From the NCBI GenBank assembly GCA_965229445.1, contig OZ245876.1, positions 2,542,001-2,606,000 on the forward strand: a DNA stretch of 64,000 bases, in the 5' to 3' direction. A program made the translations under genes and the position numbers. The notes under the pieces are model-generated. The model was not told the DNA's origin. It was given only the letters and a program-made list of their open reading frames with translations, and did not search any database. This DNA is from Owenweeksia sp965229445. GTDB taxonomy: Bacteria > Bacteroidota > Bacteroidia > Flavobacteriales > Schleiferiaceae. Below are positions 35,788-44,651 of the stretch, piece after piece. The stretch's first letter is position 1. Each line of letters opens with the position of its first letter.

Positions 35788-37297
35788 CGCTAAAGTTTTG
35801 TTCCGAGTTCAATATCAAGGTCAAGGTGTAAGCGTGATCTTTCATGTTGTTGGTACTGGTAACTGGATGGTTATCCGGTTTTACAGATACTGGGATCAAT
35901 ACCTCTTCATTTATTAGCCAGATCATATCACTATTAATCAGGTCATTGATAGACTCTGATTCATCCCTTGAAAGATATCCGCTGTGAATAACGAGTTGCC
36001 GCTGATATTTTTTATTGAAAACAGCAGGCATACGGGTTTTATTGGGTGTTTCAGGATCATCAATCAACTCAGCAGAATCTTCAAATACCAAAGTGTTCTC
36101 GGTTATTTCTCCGCAGAAAAACACCGTTTCAAAACAGCCCCAATGGTTTACATACAACAGGTAGATTTCATCAGGATGTGAATTTCGATCTATGTATAGG
36201 TTTATTATATGTCCATCGGGTTCAAGTTCCCCTTGCTCCAACAAAAAGTACCGGATCTGGGTTACTGTATGGCCGTTAAGGTTTACACCATCAATGGCTT
36301 TGGAGTAGTTTACTGGAAGTCTCCTCAATCCATTGTTGGGGCAATTAAAACTATACAAGGTTCTCAGATTAAAGCTTTCACCATTTTCCATGAGATCCAC
36401 TTTCAATTCCCATGCGGAATTTTGAGTGTTATTAAAAAAGGAAAGGTAGTAGGGTTGATTTTCTCTTATCCTTGCGGTCTCTCTAGAAGTTAGGAAGTTG
36501 AGGAAACTATCGGCCAGTACCAGATCCTCAAAATCCAATTGATTAAACCCTGCTCTTAATGCCAGTTTAACACTGTCCGCTTTCATTCGTTGCACCACCA
36601 AAGGCTCGCCAAAAGCTTCACCATAACGAATGAAGTATTCCAGGATTCGATCATCCTCATTCACTACCACCTGACCCGTCAAATCTGGCACACTATGCTT
36701 TTTTAAATTACTCAATACAGATTTAAGGTTAATGAGCGCAACATCTTCGGCCGGCGTTCGCTCCAGTTCTGCCGTTCGCCAGTCCTGTTCACCTAACCAT
36801 CGATAATTTAATTGTACTAACATTCTAAAGCCCGGGCGTAATTCAGGATCGATGCCCGCTTGGGTTTGCACAAATCCATTATCCCAACCATAGGGGTTGG
36901 ATTGATAGATCAGGTCGAAATCAGGACTCTTAACACGAGACTCGAAAATGATTTTGTTGATTAGAAAATATATCCTGAAATCACGGTCCAGTAAGTAGTT
37001 TTCCTTGAGAGCCGGTATTAAAGTATCCGTTATGTAGTTTGTCAAATTACCACTTCCAGTGGGTAGATCAAGACCAGAGTCACCAACTACATTTCTAAAG
37101 GTGAAGGTGAGTGAAATCGCTCCACCGAACCAACTAAGATCAAAAGTATCAAGGTTTGCAGGGAACCCAGTGAGCTCCCAGCTGTGAATTGCCTCATCTC
37201 CATTACCCGCATACAAATTGTTAGTGCTTAGTTTATAGATAAGATCATTTTTGGCCAGTGCTACGGCATCTGGGCTAGTGTCAATAGTGATAGACAT
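35765..37297 (-). CDS. Phage distal tail-like structural protein
   Basis: 510 residues. The ATG overlaps the stop of the tape-measure gene in a TAATG arrangement (37295-37299). It is a soluble beta-rich protein (ITIDTSPDAVALAKNDLIYKL, YIDRNSHPDEIYLLYVNHWG, a long central Gln/Asn and aromatic content). No domain is recognised with confidence. The location immediately downstream of the tape measure and the coupling to the 588-residue protein suggest a distal tail or hub component that contacts the tail tip (inference). Confidence 0.62.
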   Translation of the reverse strand: MSITIDTSPDAVALAKNDLIYKLSTNNLYAGNGDEAIHSWELTGFPANLDTFDLSWFGGAISLTFTFRNVVGDSGLDLPTGSGNLTNYITDTLIPALKENYLLDRDFRIYFLINKIIFESRVKSPDFDLIYQSNPYGWDNGFVQTQAGIDPELRPGFRMLVQLNYRWLGEQDWRTAELERTPAEDVALINLKSVLSNLKKHSVPDLTGQVVVNEDDRILEYFIRYGEAFGEPLVVQRMKADSVKLALRAGFNQLDFEDLVLADSFLNFLTSRETARIRENQPYYLSFFNNTQNSAWELKVDLMENGESFNLRTLYSFNCPNNGLRRLPVNYSKAIDGVNLNGHTVTQIRYFLLEQGELEPDGHIINLYIDRNSHPDEIYLLYVNHWGCFETVFFCGEITENTLVFEDSAELIDDPETPNKTRMPAVFNKKYQRQLVIHSGYLSRDESESINDLINSDMIWLINEEVLIPVSVKPDNHPVTSTNNMKDHAYTLTLILNSEQNFSDVGNRIL

Positions 37298-40200
37298 TAC
37301 AATTCACTTTTTTCAATTATGAAATCCTGGTACGACCGTTTTTCTTCCAAGTCACGCGCAAAGCGATCATCGGCAATTACCGGCAGGCCATTTTCTCTTA
37401 AATCATTTATCACATCCGATAATAAATGTACCGCAGACTTTAGCCCTGAAAGGTCATTTCCAACCTGGTTAGATGGTCTGGCTACAGACTCAGTATTATT
37501 AGTACCGGATACCCTGGCAGTACGCGTTTGTTCAATATATCGTACCAATTCAGCAATATCGGGTTGGCGAAGCTCCTCTCTTGCCACTACATATTCATCA
37601 TCATGTGTGATACCGGCAATTTTTCTTCCAGGCACCGCAGGGTCAGTACCTAAACCGGTACCGGTGTATCCACCGGTGTGAAAGCTTGGAATTAAAGAGG
37701 AAAATAAGGCTCCAACAGCTCCTGCAGCTAGTGTCCCGGTTACAGCTCCCAACAATCCTTTGGTGGCAAATTCTTTGGCCAATGCTCCAGCAATAGCCTT
37801 GGCAAGTAATGCCTGAATTTCCTGCTTGATAGAATTAAGTAGGGCATTCTTGGCTTCTTCCGCATTGCGCGCCTGTGATGTGGCTAAAAATGCAGATGCG
37901 GCCGCTGAATCTCGAATAGAGTCTTCCCTCTTTTCCTCTGCGCCGATCTGCTTCTCCTTTTCTTTCACTATAAGTGCAGTAAGCGCTTTTTCCTCAGCAA
38001 TAATATCCAGGTTCAAAGCTCTGCGGGCATTCATTACCTCCTGAAGATGACGAATTTCTGCTTGCAGCAACTGGTCATTCATTTGTTCTTCGGAAATTAA
38101 CTCCTTTCTGAAATTCTCCCAAATCTGGGCTTGCTCATGTTGCCAAAGTTGATTTAGAGAATTCTGCATTAGCTCTATCTTCCTGGCTTGTTCCAGTTCT
38201 AATAGCTCCTGGTCATTTTGCATTTTCCAGAGCTGCATTTCCTGCTGATATGCCTGCTCCAATGCTTTTCGGTCAATATTGTATTTTTCGGCCAGAGACA
38301 GCATTCTTTCAAATCGTGCTCTAAGTTTGGCTTCTTCATCCTGATTTAGTGAGTCGAGAAACTTTTGAATCTCGGTGGCTGCTCTTATCCGTGCCTCTTT
38401 TTCCTTATCCGTTAATTCTACACGAGTCTTTAATCCTTCTTCAAAAACTTCCTGGGTTTCTTTTTCCGTCTCTGCCTGGACAACCATGGACTCCTCAATG
38501 TCCTGCAGATTCATGCCTAATCGCTGAATTAGCACATTCTTTTCCTGGAGGAAAGCATTGTTTTGACCCTCCAGATCATTTAAAAGTTCGTAAGAAATCT
38601 TTAATTGAGTGATTGCATTACCGAGCCTGGCTTTTGGATCAACCGCCACTCCTCCAAAGGCATTCTTTTCCATTTGATTATGAAGACCTATAGCCTGCTC
38701 TAGCAAGGTGCCGTTCTTTTCTAATTCTATACCTTGATTTTCGGATAGTTTGATCAATCGCATCCGTAAACGGTCTTCTTTCTCAATAATTCGCAATCGC
38801 TCATTAGCCACCTTCTCATTATGCTCCTGAATCTTTTCATCCTGTTTTTGGAGGATAATCTTATTGATCAGTTGATCGTTAACCTGAGCAATAGCCAGAC
38901 TTAACTCCTGATTGGTAACTTTCTCGGTGTCCAGGTTGCCTAAATATCCGGGATATCGTTGTTGCAAATCCCTTATTATGGCAAGTCGGTCTTCAGTGCT
39001 GGTATTGGTATCATAGAGTTGCAATTCCAATCTACGAAGCTCCATGCGTTCCTGCGCTATTGTTTCACTAAGAGGCACGTCCACCAGCTTTACCATCCAG
39101 GTAAATATTTTCTCCAATCCATTCACCACAGCAGGGCTTACAAAGGCTTGGTATAGTCTGCGTTGCACACGATCCATCTTAGCCGCCAGGTTATTGTTTT
39201 TTCGGGCATACTCATCAGTAATACTGGTTCCCTTTTCAATCTCACGGTTAGCGAGCATTTGGTTTTCCCGGACCTTATCTACATTTTGGCTTAAGGCTAG
39301 AAATACCTGGGAGCCTCTGGATCCGGAGATTCCCAATTCCTCTAACCTTCTTAAAAATTCATCACTCTCCTGATTATTTTCTCGAAGTCTTTTCAAAAAG
39401 GCCAAAAACCCTTCGTTCACCCCTTCCCTGCCGATTAACGCACTAAGCTCGCCATTGGCAAAGCCAGCAGCCTGGGCAAAAGCTTCAGTATTCTTGGTGA
39501 AATCAATAAAAAAGTTGTTTAAGGCGGTGGAGCTCATTTCCACTTTCAAATTGAGCTCATCAAGGGTAACTCCGTAACCAAGTGTATCACCAGCCAGTAT
39601 ATTCAATTCCTTACTGGTTCCTGCCATCCTACTGCCCCATTCGGTTAAGTAACCGGCATTGGCTTTAGTCGAGTCTGCTAATGCATTAATTCCAGAAGCA
39701 ATATTTCGAAGCTCCGTGTTATATACATCTGCCATCTTAGACATTTGCAGGGCTGCATCCTCTCCTAAATCATCGCCTAAAGCGGTCTTTAACTCGTTGG
39801 CTTGCTCCACATATGCGGCAATACTGGCAACGCCTCTAATCCCCATCTTACCAGCCTCCACTGCTAACTTATGTAGTTCCGACCTGGGTGTACGAGTGTT
39901 GAAAGTTTTGTACTTAGCTTCCAAACGTTCAATCTCCTCAATAGACAGATCAGTGGTCTTAATCACATCGGCACGTACATCACTGAGATCATACGCACCC
40001 TGCATTTGACTTTTAACGGTAAGAACCATCCCAGAGATTGCGGCTAAACCGGCCGTGGCCAGGGCAAAATATCGATTAAAGCCATCCGCTACACTTTTCC
40101 AGGTATTACGTACTCCATACAGGTCTTTCTTATGAGCAGTAATATCTTTCCGCAATCCCTTCCACTCTTTGAGTTTTTGCTTGTACTCTTCAGAATCCCG

Positions 40201-40323
40201 GGTCATCCCCGCCAACTGGTTGCGTACTTTGCGCGCTCTATTCTCCAGGGATCGTAACGACTGACCCGCTTCCTTTTCATTAATGTAAACATTAGTGCGA
40301 ACATTTCTAACCTGGTCACTCAT
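37297..40323 (-). CDS. Phage tail tape measure protein
   Basis: 1008 residues with an ATG start that overlaps the upstream stop (ATGA). Residues 1-75 are highly charged helix. A hydrophobic segment (about 86-106, YFALATAGLAAISGMVLTV) is followed by a TP901-type core (about 110-400: YDLSDVRADVIKTT, AGKMGIRG, AALQMSKMADVYN, DELNLKVEMSSTALNNFF). Long coiled coils lie at about 420-830. A second hydrophobic stretch (ALAKEFATKGLLGAVTG) leads to the typical C-terminal motif FHTGGYTGTG...ITHDDEYVVAREE at about 905-945. Tape measures set tail length and are injected; at 1008 residues a tail of the order of 150 nm would be expected by the usual helix-length rule. This is the clearest tail gene of the element. 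Confidence 0.93.
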   Translation of the reverse strand: MSDQVRNVRTNVYINEKEAGQSLRSLENRARKVRNQLAGMTRDSEEYKQKLKEWKGLRKDITAHKKDLYGVRNTWKSVADGFNRYFALATAGLAAISGMVLTVKSQMQGAYDLSDVRADVIKTTDLSIEEIERLEAKYKTFNTRTPRSELHKLAVEAGKMGIRGVASIAAYVEQANELKTALGDDLGEDAALQMSKMADVYNTELRNIASGINALADSTKANAGYLTEWGSRMAGTSKELNILAGDTLGYGVTLDELNLKVEMSSTALNNFFIDFTKNTEAFAQAAGFANGELSALIGREGVNEGFLAFLKRLRENNQESDEFLRRLEELGISGSRGSQVFLALSQNVDKVRENQMLANREIEKGTSITDEYARKNNNLAAKMDRVQRRLYQAFVSPAVVNGLEKIFTWMVKLVDVPLSETIAQERMELRRLELQLYDTNTSTEDRLAIIRDLQQRYPGYLGNLDTEKVTNQELSLAIAQVNDQLINKIILQKQDEKIQEHNEKVANERLRIIEKEDRLRMRLIKLSENQGIELEKNGTLLEQAIGLHNQMEKNAFGGVAVDPKARLGNAITQLKISYELLNDLEGQNNAFLQEKNVLIQRLGMNLQDIEESMVVQAETEKETQEVFEEGLKTRVELTDKEKEARIRAATEIQKFLDSLNQDEEAKLRARFERMLSLAEKYNIDRKALEQAYQQEMQLWKMQNDQELLELEQARKIELMQNSLNQLWQHEQAQIWENFRKELISEEQMNDQLLQAEIRHLQEVMNARRALNLDIIAEEKALTALIVKEKEKQIGAEEKREDSIRDSAAASAFLATSQARNAEEAKNALLNSIKQEIQALLAKAIAGALAKEFATKGLLGAVTGTLAAGAVGALFSSLIPSFHTGGYTGTGLGTDPAVPGRKIAGITHDDEYVVAREELRQPDIAELVRYIEQTRTARVSGTNNTESVARPSNQVGNDLSGLKSAVHLLSDVINDLRENGLPVIADDRFARDLEEKRSYQDFIIEKSEL

Positions 40324-40697
40324 GGCGCATTCTTTATTTTAAGTTCTTCGATGGCTCTGATCACGAATCCGGAGAAGGTTTTCTGCAGGTCATCGATAAA
40401 CCTTGGTAAGCGTTTTTCCAAGGCCGGGTTAAACCAGGGTTTTGGATTTAGTTTCCCTTGTGCTTGAGCTTCAGCACGGGTCAATCCGCCAAAAACACCC
40501 ATTTCTACAAAAACTCCAAAGCGTGGAAAAACAAAACCAATAGCTTCTAACAAACCGCTGTGATACTTATTTTTCCCTCTAATTCCACCACGTAATCGAC
40601 CTTTTGTAAATGCTTGCATATCACGTCTGGTTAATGAGCTAAAACCCCTTCCTAGCTTATTTAGAGCCAATACTTCCTGATGGGTTAATTGACTCAT
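40320..40697 (-). CDS. Small phage tail/connector protein
   Basis: 125 residues, basic, with an ATG start at 40697 overlapping the upstream stop by one base and an ATGA junction with the tape measure. The N-terminal half is rich in Arg/Lys/Gly (SSLTRRDMQAFTKGRLRGGIRGKNKYHSG). The C-terminal half (ALEKRLPRFIDDLQKTFSGFVIRAIEELK) is helical. Position and size fit a tail completion or assembly protein just upstream of the tape measure; I do not recognise the family. Confidence 0.65.
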   Translation of the reverse strand: MSQLTHQEVLALNKLGRGFSSLTRRDMQAFTKGRLRGGIRGKNKYHSGLLEAIGFVFPRFGVFVEMGVFGGLTRAEAQAQGKLNPKPWFNPALEKRLPRFIDDLQKTFSGFVIRAIEELKIKNAP

Positions 40698-41209
40698 TAG
40701 CGATAATCAATTTCATTATTCCAATCATTCACATCAAATCGATCCCTAGGCAGGTTGTAATTAAAAGTCATCATCACTCCCACCATGGGACGCCATTCAA
40801 AGTGAAGTGGACGAATTTCAAAGGATCCTTCGTCCAGTCCAGGCAAAACATGTTGCACATCTGCGTCGATCCATAGCTTCCGGTCTTTAACCATTTTTGA
40901 TGCAATTTGCTCCGCAATAATTCGGGAACTCTGAATTAAGGCCTGTCCAGTTTTAAAATCATTCTGGTCTTTTAATCGTTCTAGAATAAATAAACCGCCG
41001 GTAACTCTCCATCTAAGATTAGCATGCTGTCCCGCACCTTGATACGTAGGAGACGTAATCGCAAGCACCGGTGTCTTCAACCTGGTAACCAAATCATTTT
41101 CCAATTCACCCATTTCTACGTGAACAAAATGTTGTTCTTCATCGGAATGGCCAATTAACTTATGATTACGAGCTACCTGCTCAAAATATTCATTGTATTC
41201 AGGATTCAT
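40697..41209 (-). CDS. Phage tail-region structural protein
   Basis: 170 residues with an ATG start and one-base overlaps at both ends (ATGA and TAATG), so tightly coupled. The central part alternates strands and helices (VLAITSPTYQGAGQHANLRW, TGGLFILERLKDQNDF). The C-terminal part (EIRPLHFEWRPMVGVMMTFNYN) is beta-rich and reminiscent of tail terminator or minor tail proteins. No motif is decisive; the assignment comes from gene order and fold-like composition. Confidence 0.6.
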   Translation of the reverse strand: MNPEYNEYFEQVARNHKLIGHSDEEQHFVHVEMGELENDLVTRLKTPVLAITSPTYQGAGQHANLRWRVTGGLFILERLKDQNDFKTGQALIQSSRIIAEQIASKMVKDRKLWIDADVQHVLPGLDEGSFEIRPLHFEWRPMVGVMMTFNYNLPRDRFDVNDWNNEIDYR

Positions 41210-42111
41210 CTGCGCTTTTTGTTTCGTTTAAATCGAGCTTGCTGCCTGCCTTCTTTTTTTACTTCGCTCAGTTCATACAATATGGAGGTGAGCTTCATAT
41301 TGGCAATCGTTTCAAAATGAATAGGATGTTTAGCTAATTGCCTGAATACTCCCAACCAACCAGTACCGCCATGAGCTACCTTTTGATTGGAATTGCTAAA
41401 AACATCCTTTCGGTTCTTTTGCAGCTGCTGACGAAAGCAGTGATACCAAAAAAAGGTGGCATGCTTGAGTTTAGGACTAACACGAGCGAATCGCTTGGCG
41501 CGCAATTCAATTTGAAACCGATTAAAGGGTACCCTAACATCTCCACAATAGAAAGCATCCAAAGGGTTGTGGGTATTCTGTACACCAGCTTCACGGTAGA
41601 TAATACCAAGCATTTTGGTCAATACTTCAAGATTTCGGGATTCTAAGTACTCTGTATAGTAGCGATCCAAAAAATGAAATTCAGAACCGGTAATATTTGA
41701 AAAGGACTTAGCCGGTGGGAGATACTTTATTCCTTTATGCCTAATCTCAGACACTGGAGCTCTTAGCCGATCATTGTCGGTGAATACAAAATTGATGATC
41801 AATAAAATATCGGCCAACTGGTTTTCATCAACAGAAAAGAGTGCTGCTCTTTTTCTAGAATTCCAACCACTTTTAACACCCAGTAGCTTTAACAGGATTC
41901 TTATCCGACAATTTTGCAGATCAACATCAGCCTGCTCAGTTACCCGTGGATTAGGATTGTCAACAGCTTTTACCCATTGTAAGTACTTGGTTCGATATGA
42001 AAAAAGCTGAGGGCAAAGCCAGAGTAACACTTCTTCAGGTACTTCATCCCATTGATCCGGAATACTCCATGAATATTCCTTTTTGTGATGCTGAATTCTC
42101 AGATTCGTCAT
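41206..42111 (-). CDS. Phage-region protein of unknown function, upstream of tail genes
   Basis: 301 residues from the ATG at 42111; a ten-codon longer version would need a TTG start at 42138. It is helical and very basic, especially at the C-terminus (EGRQQARFKRNKKRR). Motifs: WSIPDQWDEVPEEVLLWLCPQL near the N-terminus, then ALFSVDENQLADILLIINFVF, FHFLDRYYTEYL and LDAFYCGDVRVPFNRF. I do not recognise a family. The basic tail could bind nucleic acid. It could also be a tail assembly chaperone-type protein given its place two genes before the tape measure. Confidence 0.6.
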   Translation of the reverse strand: MTNLRIQHHKKEYSWSIPDQWDEVPEEVLLWLCPQLFSYRTKYLQWVKAVDNPNPRVTEQADVDLQNCRIRILLKLLGVKSGWNSRKRAALFSVDENQLADILLIINFVFTDNDRLRAPVSEIRHKGIKYLPPAKSFSNITGSEFHFLDRYYTEYLESRNLEVLTKMLGIIYREAGVQNTHNPLDAFYCGDVRVPFNRFQIELRAKRFARVSPKLKHATFFWYHCFRQQLQKNRKDVFSNSNQKVAHGGTGWLGVFRQLAKHPIHFETIANMKLTSILYELSEVKKEGRQQARFKRNKKRR

Positions 42112-42151
42112 ATGGCGAAAATGAGCGCATTCCTGCAAAAACTAAAGAACA

Positions 42152-42784
42152 CTATCTACTAAGGCCTAAGAGTGCATTTAAAAAGCGTATTCGGCCTAGG
42201 GTCAGAGGATAAAGAATCAAACCTGCTAAGATTAACCACCATGCATGCCTAATAGTCTGAATTATTTTATCGAAAAATGACAGTTTTTTTTCCGAGTTTA
42301 TCATAGACTCATACAAATACGCTTGTGACCTCCAATACCCTATTGAATCTCTGATCTTAGACATTTCCATTCTATAAGTAGAGTCGCTAGTGGTGGTACT
42401 TTTAAATACGCTTTGTTCCGGAGGAATAAAAAAATCATACTCATTGATGAATCCCTGGTAAGAAATATCAATATAAGCGGATCCGCTATAACGCAAAAAT
42501 CGTTTAACCGGCATTGCGCTATCCTTCTCACCGGTGCCCATCTGCCGGCTAGCCAATTTTTGTAAAAGAAGAGTCTTTTCATTGTGGAGGATCTTCATCG
42601 CCAATACCAAACTATCCTGTTTATCCTGGAACAATTCTAAAGTAGTGGAATCGGTTACTGTAACAGTCTTGGTATCACTAAGTATCCTTGTGCTTTGGCA
42701 TCCAGAAAAGAATATTTGCAAAATCATCATTATCAGAAAAAGCAGACAAAAACGCGCTATCCATTGTACCAAACGATCACTCAT
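42152..42784 (-). CDS. Lipoprotein with C-terminal membrane segment, possible spanin-like lysis protein
   Basis: 210 residues with an ATG start. A hydrophobic N-terminal stretch ends in a lipobox-like FFSGC (Cys about 29), followed by QSTRILSDT. The middle is partly coiled coil (QDKQDSLVLAMKILHNEKTLLLQKLA). A transmembrane helix near residues 180-198 (HAWWLILAGLILYPLTLG) closes it. A lipid anchor plus a membrane span in one small protein, directly after a peptidase gene, is the plan of a unimolecular spanin that links the two membranes during lysis. This is a structural analogy, not a family match. Confidence 0.6.
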   Translation of the reverse strand: MSDRLVQWIARFCLLFLIMMILQIFFSGCQSTRILSDTKTVTVTDSTTLELFQDKQDSLVLAMKILHNEKTLLLQKLASRQMGTGEKDSAMPVKRFLRYSGSAYIDISYQGFINEYDFFIPPEQSVFKSTTTSDSTYRMEMSKIRDSIGYWRSQAYLYESMINSEKKLSFFDKIIQTIRHAWWLILAGLILYPLTLGRIRFLNALLGLSR

Positions 42785-42793
42785 AACATTGTT

Positions 42794-43273
42794 TTAGACA
42801 TTGAAGCAATACACTTTTGGGTTCTTAGGTTCATCAATCACATCCAAGTGGACCCAGAGGATCAATTTTCCATTCAACCTGCACTCCAATCTTATTTTAT
42901 ACGGTAACTCATCTGCCATTTCTATCAACCATTCACGCACTGCAGAAGCAGTCATGTCTTCAACATCAAAGTCGAATGCCATGCTCAGCGCATGACCAGA
43001 TAGATAGGTAATATGCTTGCCTTGGACAATAGCAGTAAGGTTATCCCTGAGGCCTCGCTCGTCAAAATCACCGCCCCATAACCAGTCGTTGATCGTAATT
43101 TTCTTTCCAAGTTTTTCTCGAGTAAAAACCATGGTTTCCAGCAAGCGGGGATCAAAACGGGAAAGAAAGAAATAGGCACCTTTATGTTTCCAATCTTGGT
43201 AACATTGGGGGGAGACAATCTCTTGAATCTTAAAATATCTTAAGAATCGATCATATAAGGTCTTAGTATCCAT
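42794..43273 (-). CDS. M15-type peptidase, probable phage endolysin
   Basis: 159 residues from the ATG at 43273. A longer version would use TTG at 43369 and overlap the upstream gene, but its extra 32 residues look unlike the family. The M15/D,D-carboxypeptidase-like core is visible: INDWLWGGDFDERG, then the zinc-site motif SGHALSMAFD (His94, Asp101), and a late WVHLDV that supplies the third ligand. It lacks the Gly usually found inside the SxHxxGxAxD motif, having Ser instead. It would cleave peptide cross-links of peptidoglycan for host lysis or virion entry. There is no signal peptide, so it would need a holin or a spanin-type pathway. Confidence 0.78.
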   Translation of the reverse strand: MDTKTLYDRFLRYFKIQEIVSPQCYQDWKHKGAYFFLSRFDPRLLETMVFTREKLGKKITINDWLWGGDFDERGLRDNLTAIVQGKHITYLSGHALSMAFDFDVEDMTASAVREWLIEMADELPYKIRLECRLNGKLILWVHLDVIDEPKNPKVYCFNV

Positions 43274-43365
43274 ATACTCTGTTTTTAAATCTTCTGATCT
43301 GCAGCACTCGTACGCTCGGAAATGCACACACCTACTTCTCGCTAAAGATGAAATGCAATGGCAAT

Positions 43366-44382
43366 TCAACGTGGACCGGTCATTGCATTAAATGAATTTC
43401 TGCTAGGGTCACTAATTACCGCTGAAGTGTCTGGATCCTCATAGTGATCACTTTCAAAATAGCTGCTGTATTTTTCGGAAGAAGCATTTTCATTTAGGTA
43501 TTTCCTAAGCTTAGTGAGCCACATCTCACCTTTGGATAATAGCTTATCGTAATAGCTTCTCAATTGATTCTCTTTGGCAATCTTCACCTCCTGGCTATTG
43601 TCTTCCGTTTTAGCCAAACTCTTTACATACCCCCCATCTGCGGTAAGATCAATATGCATCGTTTCAACGGCGTCTGCCATGGATCGATATGCCACAGCTG
43701 GCTCCAAAAATTCTAGAAGCTTTAACTGATCAGCATCAAGATCATCATCCAAGATGTCTGACTTTAACTGCTCGTAAATGGTGGTAGTCAACAAATTCTT
43801 GATCAGACTTTCCTCGATATTTCGAATGCTAGGTCGTAACACCACAAGCATTCTGTAACTCTCTCTAATGTTCACCCATTTTTGGAAGGTTTCAACGTCA
43901 TTGATGAAGTGTCCCTTATCCAGAGCGTATGATGAGCTACTTTCCCAATCCGCAAAATCAGCTTTGTTCTTATTCAGGTAGCGAATAAGCTCATCCAAAG
44001 AGAAATAGGCTTTTTCGATGTAACTATTCTTAAGCTCTACTTGTTGCCAGCGAAATGCAGTACGATCTCGATTCGCTACTTGAATACCGGCATCACTCAC
44101 GGTGGCGTGCCCTTCGCACAGAAAGTCGTAAATCGCCAGAAGTAACAGAGGTTTCTGAACATATGGTAACAGAGCTTTGGCGTGTTCATTGCCTGGGGCA
44201 TTTAATGTGTCATTGGTGTACAACACTAGTAACTCATCGTAGAGTGAATCTGTCAAAATATTACGTAATTCCTTTTCCGCCCGGCTCTGGATCAAGTAGG
44301 GAGTTAAGGTATCAGGACTTAGTGCTACAGAGGCACCGCTAAAGGCCTTTATTTCATCTTCTTGGGTGATAAATTGATTCAT
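43366..44382 (-). CDS. Phage head-region / connector-like protein
   Basis: 338 residues with an ATG start, coupled to the upstream gene by an ATGA overlap. It looks entirely helical: LTPYLIQSRAEKELRNILTDSLYDELL, then two similar helical halves (YSFR/YLNKNK around 150, VLRPSIRNIEESLIKN around 200). It resembles a DUF6712-type protein of Bacteroidota prophages as I remember that family, but this is not certain. It does not look like an HK97-fold capsid protein. The location after portal suggests a head-tail connector or a scaffold. Confidence 0.6.
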   Translation of the reverse strand: MNQFITQEDEIKAFSGASVALSPDTLTPYLIQSRAEKELRNILTDSLYDELLVLYTNDTLNAPGNEHAKALLPYVQKPLLLLAIYDFLCEGHATVSDAGIQVANRDRTAFRWQQVELKNSYIEKAYFSLDELIRYLNKNKADFADWESSSSYALDKGHFINDVETFQKWVNIRESYRMLVVLRPSIRNIEESLIKNLLTTTIYEQLKSDILDDDLDADQLKLLEFLEPAVAYRSMADAVETMHIDLTADGGYVKSLAKTEDNSQEVKIAKENQLRSYYDKLLSKGEMWLTKLRKYLNENASSEKYSSYFESDHYEDPDTSAVISDPSRNSFNAMTGPR

Positions 44383-44651
44383 ACCGGGGTTTCTATTGGG
44401 AAATACTGTTTGAAAAAGAACATCTCATCAAGCTGCAGAACTCTTAGCTTGTGATTCCATTTTCTGACAAAACTTTGATATTGGCGTGCAAAATCCCTAA
44501 ATAGCGAACCATAATCTTCAGTTTTTTCATCAAATAAGCGAGTGAAAAACTCATCCTCCAATTTTTCTGTTTCAGGAAGACCTTTGTTTTTCCAGAGCGA
44601 TTCTTCCTTTTCCAATCGCCTTCTCGCTTGTCTAGCCAATTGCTCACTCAT
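44379..44651 (-). CDS. Small phage-region protein downstream of portal
   Basis: 90 residues from the ATG at 44651, eight bases inside the end of the portal gene; a longer frame would need a TTG at 44702. It is helical and charged (EQLARQARRRLEKEESLWKNKG; then FARQYQSFVRKWNHKLRVLQL). ATGA overlap with the following gene. No family is recognised. It may be an assembly factor of the head or connector. Confidence 0.6.
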   Translation of the reverse strand: MSEQLARQARRRLEKEESLWKNKGLPETEKLEDEFFTRLFDEKTEDYGSLFRDFARQYQSFVRKWNHKLRVLQLDEMFFFKQYFPIETPV